Positions 44,959-54,238 are shown, counted from the stretch's first letter. The stretch is DNA of 64,000 nucleotides from Pseudomonas typographi (GCF_014694385.1 NZ_JAAOCA010000023.1:47516-111515); one strand, 5' to 3'. Notes: generated by a model from the letters alone, not told the origin. A program made the numbers and translations.

Positions 44959-46023
44959 TTATTTCATTTCAACGATCACTTGCTCGTTCCACTGCTGCGG
45001 CAACGCTTTGGAACTCTTCTCCCAGGCTTCAGCATTGGTGATCGGTTTCACGCTTTTGTACTGCTCGTTGGGCAGCAACTTGGCGGCCACCTCTGGCGGA
45101 AGCTTCAAGTTCTCGGCGCGGATCGGCCGCGCATTGCCACGGGCGAGGTTGATTTGCCCGGCGTCGCTGAAGATGTACTCACGCGCGAACTTGGCGGCGT
45201 TCGGGTGTTTGGCGTACTTGTTGATGATCGTGGTGTAGCCGGAGATCACCGACCCGTCGGAGGGAATCAGCACGTCGAAGCGTTTGGGGTCGATTTGTTC
45301 GCGGTAGCTCAGCCCGTTGAAGTCCCACACCACGCCCACTTCGATTTCGCCCTTTTCCAGGGTTTGGATGGTGGGGTTGGCCAGTGACAGGCGCCCCTGC
45401 TGGGCCAGCTTGGTGAACAGCGCCAAGCCAGGGGCGAGGTTGCTTTCGTCACCCTTGTAAGCGATGGCGGCGGCCAATACGCCGTTGGCCGCTTGGGCGG
45501 CGGTACTCACATCACCGATGGCGACCTTGTACTTACCTTTTTCCAGGTCCTTCCAGCTTTTGGGCGCGTCTTCGTCCTTGACCAACTGTTTGTTGATAAT
45601 GAACGCGATGGTGCCGGTATAGGCCAGCATCCAATGGCCGTCTTTATCCTTGGCCCAATCGGGTACTTGGTCGAACGTGCTGGGCTTGTACGGCTGGGTC
45701 ACACCCTTGGCCTTGGCAATGGGCCCGAAGGCTGCGCCGACGTCACCGATGTCGGCGCTGGCGTTATCCTTCTCGGCGTCGAACTTGGCCACTTCCTGCG
45801 CCGAACTCATGTCGGTGTCGATGTGCTTGATGCCGTATTGCCCGGCCAAGTCATCCCAGGTGCCTTTCCAGTTGGCCCAGCTGTCGGGCATGCCGACGCT
45901 GTTGACCTGGCCTTCGGCCTTGGCCGCCGCTTCCAGTGCCTTTACATCGCCTTCTGCGCCCACGGCAAAGTGGGACAGGGCGATGGTCGAACCTAACAAT
46001 GATGCCAGGAAAAGCTTTTTCAT
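44959..46023 (-). CDS. ABC substrate-binding protein (2-aminoethylphosphonate-like)
   Basis: A 354-residue periplasmic protein, first gene of the operon. It has a signal peptide (LFLASLLGSTIALSHFAVG-AEG) and the family layout for spermidine/iron/phosphonate binding proteins: LEAAAKAEGQVNSVGMPDSWANWKGTWDDLAGQYGI, FAFIINKQLVKDEDAPKSWKDLEKGKYKVAIGDVS, and GEIEVGVVWDFNGLSYREQI. The GntR neighbour and an operator match suggest a phosphonate or phosphate-ester ligand. The operator site is at 46079. Confidence 0.88.
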   Translation of the reverse strand: MKKLFLASLLGSTIALSHFAVGAEGDVKALEAAAKAEGQVNSVGMPDSWANWKGTWDDLAGQYGIKHIDTDMSSAQEVAKFDAEKDNASADIGDVGAAFGPIAKAKGVTQPYKPSTFDQVPDWAKDKDGHWMLAYTGTIAFIINKQLVKDEDAPKSWKDLEKGKYKVAIGDVSTAAQAANGVLAAAIAYKGDESNLAPGLALFTKLAQQGRLSLANPTIQTLEKGEIEVGVVWDFNGLSYREQIDPKRFDVLIPSDGSVISGYTTIINKYAKHPNAAKFAREYIFSDAGQINLARGNARPIRAENLKLPPEVAAKLLPNEQYKSVKPITNAEAWEKSSKALPQQWNEQVIVEMK

Positions 46024-46078
46024 CCGTTGCTCCTTGGGCGTCGGCTTTATTGAACCGGGAAAACGTGCGGACCCTCGC

Positions 46079-46090
46079 TGGTCTAGGTCA
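46079..46090. promoter_or_regulatory. Likely UTRA-GntR operator before the ABC operon
   Basis: TGGTCTAGGTCA lies 56 bases upstream of the binding-protein start. It matches the perfect site at 46302 at ten of twelve positions. Both lie in the region shared by the divergent regulator and operon. Confidence 0.5.
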
Positions 46091-46301
46091 GCAATACCCG
46101 CGCCAATTTAGCGATCGCAGGTGACAATTTGATGTACGGCCCGCCGGTACGCGACTTGCAGCGGGTTCCGGGGTGAAGCGTAGACGATTGCCTAACCCGC
46201 GCCGTGCGGGGCGTGGCGGTTTCGTTGTCACAGGCCGGTCATGCCCGCCGGCTAGGCTTGCTCAGCCATGGATCACCTACGGCCCGTGCGATGTACTGCA
46301 C

Positions 46302-46313
46302 TGGTCTAGACCA
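46302..46313. promoter_or_regulatory. Perfect palindrome, likely operator of the UTRA-GntR regulator
   Basis: TGGTCTAGACCA is a perfect 12-base palindrome ending 13 bases before the regulator start. It is very close to the published PhnF operator of Mycobacterium (TGGTATAGACCA), whose regulator is also a UTRA-type GntR. Autoregulation is likely. Confidence 0.7.
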
Positions 46314-46326
46314 ATAAGGAACCGGT

Positions 46327-47049
46327 ATGCGCGACAGTGCACCACGAGCGGTCACCGCTATCTGCCAGGCACTGCAGGAACAAATCGAACATGGCTTGCT
46401 GCAGGCCGGTCACAAACTGCCCGGTGAGCGCACCCTCAGCGAGGTATTCGCCACCACCCGCATCACCTTGCGCGAAGCATTGGTGCAACTGGAGGCGCGC
46501 GGGCTGGTATACCGGGAAGAACGCCGCGGCTGGTTCATTTCGCCGCCGCGGCTATGCTACGACCTCAATGCCCGCAGCCATTTCCATGCCATGGTACGCG
46601 CCCAGGGGCGCGAGCCTTTTACCGAGTTGCTCAGCGCCCAGGCGTTGCCAGCGTCGGCGGTGGTATGCGACCACTTGGGCCTGCCGCCGCTGTCCCGGGT
46701 GTTCCGGCTGTGTCGGCGGCGGCGCATCGATGGGCGCTTGGTGCTGTACGTAGAGCACCACCTGAACCCGGCGTATTTTCCGGGCGTGTTAGAGCATGAC
46801 TTGAGCCAGCCACTGACTGAGCTGTATGCCCGCCAGTACGGTATCGAATACGGCCAAGTGCGCTTCGAGGTGGCGCCCACAGCCCTGGGCGCCGACGCGG
46901 CGGCGGCATTGAAGGTGTCGGCGGGCAGCCCGGGGCTGCGAATATTGCGGGCCAACTACGACCGCCAAGGGCGCTTGATTGACTGCGACCTGGAGTTCTG
47001 GCGCCACGATGCGATCACCGTGGTTGCCACCCATGGGGACAAAAGCTGA
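46327..47049 (+). CDS. GntR-family regulator with UTRA domain (PhnF-like)
   Basis: A 240-residue transcription factor, divergent from the ABC operon. The winged helix is RAVTAICQALQEQIEHGLLQAGHKLPGERTLSEVFATTRITLREALVQLEARGLVYREERRGWFIS; the C-terminal UTRA ligand domain starts near residue 90 and includes RVFRLCRRRRIDGRLVLYVEHHLNP and LRILRANYDRQGRLIDCDLEFWRHDA. UTRA regulators of phosphonate genes respond to such ligands. It should repress the operon at the two TGGTCTAG sites. Confidence 0.92.
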   Translation: MRDSAPRAVTAICQALQEQIEHGLLQAGHKLPGERTLSEVFATTRITLREALVQLEARGLVYREERRGWFISPPRLCYDLNARSHFHAMVRAQGREPFTELLSAQALPASAVVCDHLGLPPLSRVFRLCRRRRIDGRLVLYVEHHLNPAYFPGVLEHDLSQPLTELYARQYGIEYGQVRFEVAPTALGADAAAALKVSAGSPGLRILRANYDRQGRLIDCDLEFWRHDAITVVATHGDKS

Positions 47050-47130
47050 AAGCTGCGAGCCTTTGAGTGAACACGGGGCGCCGAGGTGCAGGTAATGCCG
47101 CAGGCGTTGGCGCATTCTTTAAGCGGCGCC

Positions 47131-47202
47131 TTTTGCTGCCGGGCCCCATTGGCGCCTCTTCATAGCCATGCTATGGCTCGGCGTGGCGCCTTGCCCGGCA
47201 GC
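47131..47202. repeat. Large nested hairpin element (CATAGC/GCTATG core)
   Basis: Three nested inverted pairs make one 68-base cruciform: GCTGCCGGGC (47135) with GCCCGGCAGC (47193), GGCGCC (47151) with GGCGCC (47185), and CATAGC (47161) with GCTATG (47170), around a 3-base loop. CCTTTTGC precedes it. It lies between the regulator and the YdcH gene. A half copy sits at 13653-13707. It may be a REP-like mobile hairpin or a terminator. Confidence 0.6.
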
Positions 47203-47239
47203 GACGTTCAGGCGTCAATCTTGTGCGAACCGCGCCACA

Positions 47240-47497
47240 CTAAAAGCTTTTCGCCGCACCGCGGCTGCCCGGGTATTCGAGCTGCTGCACGATCTTATCC
47301 TTGGTCAGCAGGCGTTTTTCTTTCAGCTTGCGAATTTCGTCGTCGTTGGCGGTGGCGCTTTCGGCGTCGATCACCTCTTTATCGATCAACGCGTAGTCTT
47401 CCAGCAGTTTTGCCAATTTCGAATCGGCTTTGCCGCGCTCTGCGACTTCTTCCTTGCTCAGTTTCAAGTCTTCGTACAGGTTGTGCTTGACTGGCAT
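47240..47497 (-). CDS. Small YdcH-family protein (DUF465)
   Basis: An 85-residue, charged, helical protein starting MPVKHNLYEDLKLSKEEVAERGKADSKLAKLLEDYALIDKEVIDAE. GAGGTGAG precedes the ATG at 47497. The pattern DYALIDKEVIDAESATANDDEIRKLKEKRLLTKDKIVQQL is the DUF465/YdcH signature, a coiled-coil hairpin. No function is established. Confidence 0.88.
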   Translation of the reverse strand: MPVKHNLYEDLKLSKEEVAERGKADSKLAKLLEDYALIDKEVIDAESATANDDEIRKLKEKRLLTKDKIVQQLEYPGSRGAAKSF

Positions 47498-47640
47498 ATG
47501 CTCACCTCTGGGTTGGGTTGAAGATTCAGGATAGCCCCGAGTTACCCGTTTGGAGTGTGCATCAAGGCCGTTTCGTTCCGTCGTGATTGTGTATCCTGTG
47601 ACGGTCGGCGCCCGCCAACCCTGAACCTGAAGAGGCCACC

Positions 47641-48006
47641 ATGCCCCATCTGCACGTTGAATACACGCCCAATCTGGCCGCACTGGAGCCACAAAAGCTG
47701 CTGCTGCGCCTGAACCATGCGCTGGTGGCCACCGGCCAATTCGCCCATGAAGCCGATATAAAAGCCCGTGCTACCGCTGTGGAGGTATTTCAAGTAGGCA
47801 CTATGCCGGCCGAGCGGGGGTTTATCTACGCGCGCCTAGCCATCCTCAGCGGGCGCCCAGAGCAAGTGAAAAAAACCTTGTCCGATGCGTTGCTGGAGGT
47901 GCTCAAAGGCGCCGCGCCGTGGCCACCCGGGCTGGATGTGCAGTTCGGCGTAGACATCGTCGACATGGACCGCGCCAGCTATGGCAAGGCGCGCATCGGC
48001 GGTTGA
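47641..48006 (+). CDS. 5-carboxymethyl-2-hydroxymuconate isomerase-like protein
   Basis: A 121-residue tautomerase-fold protein (CHMI/HpaF family): MPHLHVEYTPNL with the catalytic Pro after Met, and later GFIYARLAILSGRPEQVKKTLSDALLEVLK and VQFGVDIVDMDRASYGKARIGG. In homoprotocatechuate breakdown it isomerises the ring-cleavage product, but no other gene of that path is here, so the real substrate is uncertain. Confidence 0.85.
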   Translation: MPHLHVEYTPNLAALEPQKLLLRLNHALVATGQFAHEADIKARATAVEVFQVGTMPAERGFIYARLAILSGRPEQVKKTLSDALLEVLKGAAPWPPGLDVQFGVDIVDMDRASYGKARIGG

Positions 48007-48054
48007 GGGCGGCGCGCAGTTCGCCAATGGCTGGCCTGGCCGCCGCGCCTGGCG

Positions 48055-48597
48055 TCAGTCGGGTGCTACCGGCCCGGCCTGGCGCTCCAACCGGGCGAGG
48101 ATCCGGTCGAGGCGTTCGACGATCAGGCTGTCGATCTTATCGTGCAGGTGCATGATCTCGATCTCGGTGCGTAGGTTCACTTCGTAGTCCAGGCTGGCCG
48201 CGATGCGGTCCTTCGCCGACTGGCGGTTCTGGCTCATCATGATCACCGGCGCCTGGATCGCCGCCAGGGTCGAGAGCATCAAGTTGAGGAAAATGTACGG
48301 GTAGGGGTCGAACGCCAGCCCGAAGTGCCCCAGCACATCGGAGTTGAGCAGCATCCAGCCCAGCAGAATCACGCCGAAGGTGATGATGAATGCCCAGGAA
48401 CCACCTACCGCCGCCACCCGGTCGGCGAGGCGGTCGCCGAAGGTGGCCACATCATCGGAGGCGTCGGCGGCATCCCGGCTGACCGGGCGGTGCTCTTTCA
48501 TTTGTTCGAGCACGTGGATTTCTTCGGGGTCCAAGGCCCGCGCGCCTTTACCGAAGAAGTGTTGGGCGGCGGTGTCGAGTGGGTGCTTGCTGGTCAT
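48055..48597 (-). CDS. DUF1003 membrane protein
   Basis: A 180-residue protein with two membrane helices (WAFIITFGVILLGWMLLN and YPYIFLNLMLSTLAAIQAPVIMMSQNRQSAKDRIAASLDYEVNLRTEIEIMHLHDKI, the DUF1003 signature). The start at 48597 matches the domain; the longer frame lacks homology. Function unknown. Confidence 0.85.
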   Translation of the reverse strand: MTSKHPLDTAAQHFFGKGARALDPEEIHVLEQMKEHRPVSRDAADASDDVATFGDRLADRVAAVGGSWAFIITFGVILLGWMLLNSDVLGHFGLAFDPYPYIFLNLMLSTLAAIQAPVIMMSQNRQSAKDRIAASLDYEVNLRTEIEIMHLHDKIDSLIVERLDRILARLERQAGPVAPD

Positions 48598-48796
48598 GGC
48601 GAATGTCTCGGAAGCAGGGCGGATAATTCGCCGGGCACCGATGGCGGGCCCAGCTTTGCGCCGGCCAAGCATAGCAGCGTGTGGCAAGTGTTCGCGTGGG
48701 CGGTGCGAAGGGGGCGAGGGCCACCCCGGCCCTTCGGCTTGTGGGCGCGACCCGGGCTGCGGGCAGATGGGCTGCCTCGCCCCCGGGCAGCCTCGC

Positions 48797-50071
48797 TCAA
48801 TAGCGCGGCTTGAGCTGTTTCCAATCCGGCTTGTAGCGCTGCATCTGGCGCACGTCGTCGCGCGAGCGAATGCCGCAGCGCAGGTACTGCTCGTGCAGCT
48901 TGCCAAGTTGGTCGTAGTCCAGCTCCAGGCCCAGGCCTGGGGTGCTGTTGATTTTCACCGCGCCGCCGGTAATCGGCAGTTTGCCACCCTTGATCACCTC
49001 TTCATCCGCCTCTTGCCAGGGATAATGGGTGTCGCAGGCGTAATCGAGGTTTGGCGAGGCGGCCGCGACGTGGGCCATGGCCATCAGGCTGATGCCCAGG
49101 TGGGAGTTCGAATGCATCGACACACCCAAGCCCCAGGTGTGGCACATGTGCGCCAGCACCTGGGTCGCACGCAGGCCGCCCCAGTAGTGGTGGTCTGCCA
49201 ATACGATCTGCACGCTACCCAGCGCTACGCTGCGGCGGAACTCCTCGAAATCGGTCACCACCATGTTGGTCGCCAACGGCAGGCCGGTGCGCTTGTGCAA
49301 CTCGGCCATGCCTTCGAGGCCAGGGCAGGGGTCTTCGTAGTATTGCAAGGTATCGCCGAGCCGTTCGGCCATGCGAACCGCTGTTTCCAGAGACCAGTTG
49401 CCGTTGGGGTCGATGCGCAGTGGGGTGCCGGGAAACGCCCGGTGCAGGGCCTTGATGCAGTTCACTTCGTGTTCGGGGTCCAAGGCGCCGGCCTTGAGCT
49501 TGATGCTCTTGAAGCCGTACTGATCGATCATCCGCCGCGCCTGAGCAACGATTTGTTCTTCGTTGAGCGCTTCGCCCCAGCTGTCGGCCGGGTAGGGCGA
49601 ATCAATATGCTCGGCGTACTTGAAGAACAGGTAGGCGCTGAACGGCACCTCGTCACGGGCCTTGCCGCCAAGTAGGTCTACCAGCGGCAGGTTCAGGGCG
49701 TGGGCCTGCAAATCGAGGAATGCCACTTCGAAGGCTGAATAGGCATTGCTTACCGCCTTGCTGGCATGCGAGCCAGGGGCCAGCTCCGCGCCCGCTACGC
49801 TCTGCGGCTTGTGCTGGGCCACGGTGGCCTGCACCACTTTGCGCAATTGGTTCAGGTTGAACGGGTCCAGGCCGACCAGTTGCTCTTTCACGGCATTTTG
49901 GATCGCCAGTGCCGGTGCATCGCCGTAGCTCTCGCCCAGGCCGATGTAGCCGTTATCGCTTTCGACCTCGATGATCGAGCGCAAGGCGTAGGGTTCATGG
50001 ATGCCGCTGGCGTTGAGCAGCGGGGCGTCGCGAAAGGCGATAGGGGTGACGGTTACGCGTTTGATCTTCAT
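48797..50071 (-). CDS. Glucarate dehydratase-like enolase superfamily enzyme
   Basis: A 424-residue enzyme of the mandelate racemase/glucarate dehydratase group. KLKAG (the base Lys region), RIDPNGNWSLETAVRM, LQYYEDPCPGLEGM, TNMVVTDFEEFRRSV, LADHHYWGGLRAT and HSNSHLGISLMAMAHVAAA match glucarate dehydratase motifs; the acid-base His and metal Asp/Glu/Asn are present. The product would be 5-keto-4-deoxyglucarate. It is paired with a transporter. Confidence 0.9.
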   Translation of the reverse strand: MKIKRVTVTPIAFRDAPLLNASGIHEPYALRSIIEVESDNGYIGLGESYGDAPALAIQNAVKEQLVGLDPFNLNQLRKVVQATVAQHKPQSVAGAELAPGSHASKAVSNAYSAFEVAFLDLQAHALNLPLVDLLGGKARDEVPFSAYLFFKYAEHIDSPYPADSWGEALNEEQIVAQARRMIDQYGFKSIKLKAGALDPEHEVNCIKALHRAFPGTPLRIDPNGNWSLETAVRMAERLGDTLQYYEDPCPGLEGMAELHKRTGLPLATNMVVTDFEEFRRSVALGSVQIVLADHHYWGGLRATQVLAHMCHTWGLGVSMHSNSHLGISLMAMAHVAAASPNLDYACDTHYPWQEADEEVIKGGKLPITGGAVKINSTPGLGLELDYDQLGKLHEQYLRCGIRSRDDVRQMQRYKPDWKQLKPRY

Positions 50072-50108
50072 CGGGGCACTTCGCAAGTCGATTCCAATAA
50101 TAGGTTGT

Positions 50109-51440
50109 TCACGCCGCCACAGCGGTAGACGGCGCTTGCCGGCCATCCGGGCGGCCGCCGGGGTTGCCGGTGAGCATGACCACCACCGCGGCCACCACCG
50201 AGGTGATGGCCAAGCCGTACATGCCGCCCTGAATCGAACCGGTGGTTTGCTCCAGAAAGCCAAACGTGGCCGGGGCAACGAAACCGCCCAGGTTACCCAC
50301 CGAGTTGATCAGTGCAATCACCGCTGCCGCGATGCGTGTATCCAGGTAGGCTTGCGGGATGGGCCAGAACAGCGCCGAGGCCGCCTTGAAACCGATGGCC
50401 GCGAAGCACACGGCGACGAAGGCGAACACCGGGCCGCCGAAGGTAGACATGAACATGCCCACTGCGGCGATCAGCAGCGTGATCGCGCACCAAGCCTGTT
50501 GGTTTTTCCACCTAGCGGCCAGGGCGGCAAAGCCATACATGGCCGCGATGGAGATCAGCCATGGCACCGAATTGAGCAGGCCCACCTGGAAGTCGCCCAA
50601 GTTGCCCATCTTCTTGATCATGCTTGGCAGCCAAAAGGTGGCGCCATAGATGGTCAACGCCACTGAGAAATAGATGAAGCAGAACAGCACAATCTGTTTG
50701 TCGGCCAGCAGCTTGAACATCGATGGCCGCTCGCTGCGCTGTGCTTCGCGTGCCTGTTGCTCAGCGGCGATAGTGCCGAGCAGGGCGTCTTGCTCTTGTA
50801 CCGTCAACCATTTGGCCTGGCGTGGGTTCGACTGCAGGCACCGCCACGTCACGGCGCACAGCACCACCGAAGCCGCGCCTTCGATGAGAAACATCCATTG
50901 CCAACTGTGCAGGCCCAGGCCATTCACGTTCAACAGCGCGCCGGTGACGGGCCCAGAGATGACCGAGGCAATGGCCGACCCGCTGAGAAACACCGCCATT
51001 GCCTTGCCGCGCTCGGCACTGGGTAGCCACTGGGTAAAATAGTAAATGATCCCGGGAAAGAACCCGGCTTCGGCGGCGCCGAGTACAAAACGCAGCACAT
51101 AGAAACTGGTTTCGCCTTTTACGAAAGCCATCGCCATGGCTGCCATGCCCCAGGTGAGCATGATGCGTGTGAGCCAGGCGCGGGCGCCGTAGCGTTGCAA
51201 CAGCATGTTCGAGGGCACTTCAAGTAGCGCATAACCGATGAAGAACAGCCCGGCGCCCAAGCCATAGGCGGCCGCGCCGATGCCCAGGTCTGCTTCCATG
51301 TGGCTGCGCACGAAACCGATGTTCACCCGGTCGATGTAGTTGACGATGAACATCGCCACGAACAGCGGTAACACGTGCCGCTTCACCTTGGCCGCCGCTT
51401 GGGCGAGCACCGATGGGTCTATTGCGGTAGAAACCTGCAT
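50109..51440 (-). CDS. MFS transporter (GudP-like, anion:cation symporter)
   Basis: A 443-residue permease starting MQVSTAIDPSVLAQAAAKVKRHVLPLFVAMFIVNYIDRVNIGFV at 51440; a longer frame to 51926 is not supported. YIDRVNIGFV and LGAAEAGFFPGIIYYFTQWLPSAERGKAMAVFLSG are the hallmark motifs of the ACS family, which moves sugar acids. It precedes the glucarate dehydratase by 37 bases in one operon. Twelve helices are expected. Confidence 0.92.
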   Translation of the reverse strand: MQVSTAIDPSVLAQAAAKVKRHVLPLFVAMFIVNYIDRVNIGFVRSHMEADLGIGAAAYGLGAGLFFIGYALLEVPSNMLLQRYGARAWLTRIMLTWGMAAMAMAFVKGETSFYVLRFVLGAAEAGFFPGIIYYFTQWLPSAERGKAMAVFLSGSAIASVISGPVTGALLNVNGLGLHSWQWMFLIEGAASVVLCAVTWRCLQSNPRQAKWLTVQEQDALLGTIAAEQQAREAQRSERPSMFKLLADKQIVLFCFIYFSVALTIYGATFWLPSMIKKMGNLGDFQVGLLNSVPWLISIAAMYGFAALAARWKNQQAWCAITLLIAAVGMFMSTFGGPVFAFVAVCFAAIGFKAASALFWPIPQAYLDTRIAAAVIALINSVGNLGGFVAPATFGFLEQTTGSIQGGMYGLAITSVVAAVVVMLTGNPGGRPDGRQAPSTAVAA

Positions 51441-51558
51441 CACAGGGCCACTCCCGAACGTTGTTGTTGGATACGGGTAGGTACGCCGGCGATGATGGAC
51501 GTTGGCATTGTTGTCGTCTATTTTAGAAAAGCATTTAATTGATACCCAGGTTGAATCA

Positions 51559-52458
51559 GTGTTCGAGCTCTCACAGTTGCGTTGTTTTATCACGGTGGCC
51601 ACCGAGCTGAATTTCCGCCGCGCCGCCGCCAGGCTGAACATGACCCAGCCACCCCTGAGCCGGCAGGTGCAACTGCTTGAACACCAACTTGGTGTTGCCT
51701 TACTCACCCGCGACACTCGCAATGTGAAACTCACCGCGGCGGGCCGGGCGTTTTTTTTCGAGGCGCAAAACCTGCTGGAGCGCGCGCAGATGGCTGCGCT
51801 CTCGGCCAAGCGTTTCGCCCAGGGTGATATCGGCGCGGTGAGCATCGGCTTCGTCGGCAGTGCGGTGTATGAGTTTTTGCCTAACGTGATTGCCGAAGCG
51901 CAAGAAAAACAGCCGAATGTGCACATCGCCCTGATGGAAATGAATACCGCACAACAACAAGAAGCCCTGCAGGCTCAGCGGATCGACGTCGGGATCGTGC
52001 GTTCGCCGCTGCAGGCCCCTGGCTTTGAAACCGAGCGGCTGGTGCGCGAACCCTTCGTGCTCGCCGTGCCGCGCCGGCACCCCTTGGCCGGGACGGCGCC
52101 GGTAGCCTTGCCGATGCTCGACGGTGAGCCGTTTTTGATGTACTCGCACTCCGCCTACGCGCCGTTCAACGAACTGCTCACCGGCATGTTCCGCTCGGCC
52201 GGGGTGACCCCCGCCTACGTGCAGTGGTTGGGTTCCTCGCTGACCATGCTGGCACTGGTGAACGCCGGCCTGGGCCTGGCGCTGGTGCCCCGCTGCGCCG
52301 CGAACGTGACCTTCAAGGATGTGGTGTTCCACGCCATCGAGCTGGGCGAAGGGGTGCAAAGCGAGCTGCATTTGGTGTGGCGCAGCGACAACGACAACCC
52401 GGCGGTGGGCCGGCTATTGGGGGCCATCCGGGCGGCTGTGGCCAAGGGCGCTGCATAA
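51559..52458 (+). CDS. LysR-family regulator, likely of the glucarate genes
   Basis: A 299-residue regulator. The start is a GTG at 51559 (VFELSQLRCFITVATELNFRRAAARLNMTQPPLSRQVQLLEHQLGVALL, winged helix). It is divergent from the transporter gene, 118 bases apart, so the shared region should hold its operator. The effector-binding part ends with a typical GLALVPRCAANV. Confidence 0.9.
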   Translation: MFELSQLRCFITVATELNFRRAAARLNMTQPPLSRQVQLLEHQLGVALLTRDTRNVKLTAAGRAFFFEAQNLLERAQMAALSAKRFAQGDIGAVSIGFVGSAVYEFLPNVIAEAQEKQPNVHIALMEMNTAQQQEALQAQRIDVGIVRSPLQAPGFETERLVREPFVLAVPRRHPLAGTAPVALPMLDGEPFLMYSHSAYAPFNELLTGMFRSAGVTPAYVQWLGSSLTMLALVNAGLGLALVPRCAANVTFKDVVFHAIELGEGVQSELHLVWRSDNDNPAVGRLLGAIRAAVAKGAA

Positions 52459-52497
52459 GTTAGGCTGCGAGCCTGCCGCGTTGGCGTACTTCCAAGC

Positions 52498-52530
52498 TGC
52501 CACCGCACGCCGGCAGGCGCGGCGGTGGCA
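52498..52530. terminator. Hairpin between convergent genes
   Basis: TGCCACCGC and GCGGTGGCA form a perfect 9-bp stem with a 15-base loop, between the LysR stop and the permease stop. There is no T-run, so it may be a weak bidirectional terminator or just a barrier. Confidence 0.4.
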
Positions 52531-52541
52531 AGTTGGCCCAA

Positions 52542-54041
52542 TCAGGCGGCGTGCGGCTGGGCCGGCTGGGGGCTAGGTATTGGCCGGGGCGGGCCATACA
52601 CGGCGGCGGGCTCGGGGAACAGGCTGAGCAAGGCCAGGTACACCAGCGCCGAGAACCCCAGGGTGACCAGCAAGCTGATGTCGACGCCACCGGCCAAGTT
52701 GCCCAGCGGGCCGACGAACTGCCCCGGTAGGTTGACGAAGCATAGGCCCAGCGCCGCCGAGGGGATCCATGCGCCTAGGCCGCGCCAGTTCCACCCATGC
52801 TGGAACCAGTAGCGCCCGCCGCGCTCGCCGCGGGTGAACACCTGCAGGTCGTCGGGGCAGTACCAACCGCGGCGCTTGATCAGGCCGATCAACATGATCA
52901 CCATCCACGGTGTGGTGCAGGTGATGATCAGCACGGCGAAGGTCGATACGCTCTGCACCAGGTTGGCGGCGAAACGGCCGATAAAAATGAAGGCGATCGA
53001 CAGGATGCCGATCAGCAAGGTGGCCTGGACCCGGCTGAGCAGCCGCGGGAACACGCTCGACATATCAAGCCCGGTGCCATAGAGGGCGGTGGTACCGGTG
53101 GACATCCCGCCGATCACGGCGATCAGGCACACCGGTAGGAAAAACCAACCCGGCGACACTGCCAACAACCCACCGACGTAGTTGTTCGCGGTGATGTAGT
53201 CCGGCGCCTGGGTGGCAACGATGGTAGCGGTGCACAGGCCGAACAGCGACGGCAACAAGGTGGCCAGTTGCGCCAGCAGCACCGCGCCGAGGATGCGCAC
53301 GCGTGGCGTATGGCGTGGAATGTACCGCGACCAGTCACCGAGAAAGGCGCCGAACGAGATCGGGTTGCTCATCGCCACCAGTGCAGCGCCGATGAATGCG
53401 GCCCAGAACCCTTCCTGGCCGTGGGCCACGCTGCCGGCATAGTGGCTGTCGAACCCGGGTGCGAAAGCCGCTAGGCCGAGCAGAAACAGCGCGCTGGCGC
53501 TCCAGACGGCGACACGGTTGACCCACAACATGAAGCGAAAGCCATAGATGCACACCGCCAATACCAACACGGCAAACAGTCCATAGGTCACGCCCAGGCT
53601 AACGTTTGTTTCTGGCAGGCCCACCAGCCGCTTGGCACCGCCGACCAAGGCATCGCCCGAGCTCCACACCGACAGCGAGAAAAACGCGATGGCGGTCAGT
53701 AGCGACAGGAACGAGCCGACGATACGCCCATGCACGCCAAAGTGGGCCCCCGACGACACCGCGTTGTTGGTGCCGTTGAGCGGGCCGAACAGGCCCATGG
53801 GCGCAAGGATGATCGCCCCGACCAGCACACCGAGCACCACCGCCAGCGCGCCGGCCTGGAACGACAAACCGAACAGCACCGGAAAGCTACCCAACACAGC
53901 GGTAGAAAAGGTATTGGCGCCGCCGAAGACCAAGCGGAACAGGTCCGTGGGCGTGGCGTCGCGGGCGTGGTCGGGAATCTGCTCCACGCCAAAGGTTTCG
54001 ATCTGGCTGACGGCGGGTGCGGCACGGTTGTTATTGTTCAT
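52542..54041 (-). CDS. NCS1 cytosine/purine-type permease
   Basis: A 499-residue inner-membrane permease of the NCS1 family. The opening has IPDHARDATPTDLFRLVFGGANTFSTAVLGSFPVLFGLSFQAGALAVVLGVLVGAIILAPMGLFGPLNGTNNAVSSGAHFGVHGRIVG, and twelve helices follow. It imports nucleobases or related amides. Upstream, across a gap with a big hairpin, lies the guanidinobutyrase gene, suggesting a nitrogen-scavenging pair. Confidence 0.9.
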   Translation of the reverse strand: MNNNNRAAPAVSQIETFGVEQIPDHARDATPTDLFRLVFGGANTFSTAVLGSFPVLFGLSFQAGALAVVLGVLVGAIILAPMGLFGPLNGTNNAVSSGAHFGVHGRIVGSFLSLLTAIAFFSLSVWSSGDALVGGAKRLVGLPETNVSLGVTYGLFAVLVLAVCIYGFRFMLWVNRVAVWSASALFLLGLAAFAPGFDSHYAGSVAHGQEGFWAAFIGAALVAMSNPISFGAFLGDWSRYIPRHTPRVRILGAVLLAQLATLLPSLFGLCTATIVATQAPDYITANNYVGGLLAVSPGWFFLPVCLIAVIGGMSTGTTALYGTGLDMSSVFPRLLSRVQATLLIGILSIAFIFIGRFAANLVQSVSTFAVLIITCTTPWMVIMLIGLIKRRGWYCPDDLQVFTRGERGGRYWFQHGWNWRGLGAWIPSAALGLCFVNLPGQFVGPLGNLAGGVDISLLVTLGFSALVYLALLSLFPEPAAVYGPPRPIPSPQPAQPHAA

Positions 54042-54238
54042 GATCTGCTCCGATCATTGCGCGCAGGCTTCTTGGCGGGCCTGTCGCTAGCTAAGGGAAG
54101 GGCAGTGAGCTAAAAGCCGAATGTCGCGGCGGGCTTACCAGTGGCCTTGTTGTTGTAGGCGGAACACAACCGTATCCCGCGGCTGGCGTGTATGTGTCTC
54201 CCCTGGCGGGCGCCGTGTGCCGTGCAGCTGATCGAAGA

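Noticed and set aside
46317..46346. GGAACC at the UTRA-GntR start with CCAC downstream, considered as a second hrp box
   Set aside because: The spacer is 18 bases, outside the 15-16 rule, the last position does not fit, and it overlaps coding sequence.
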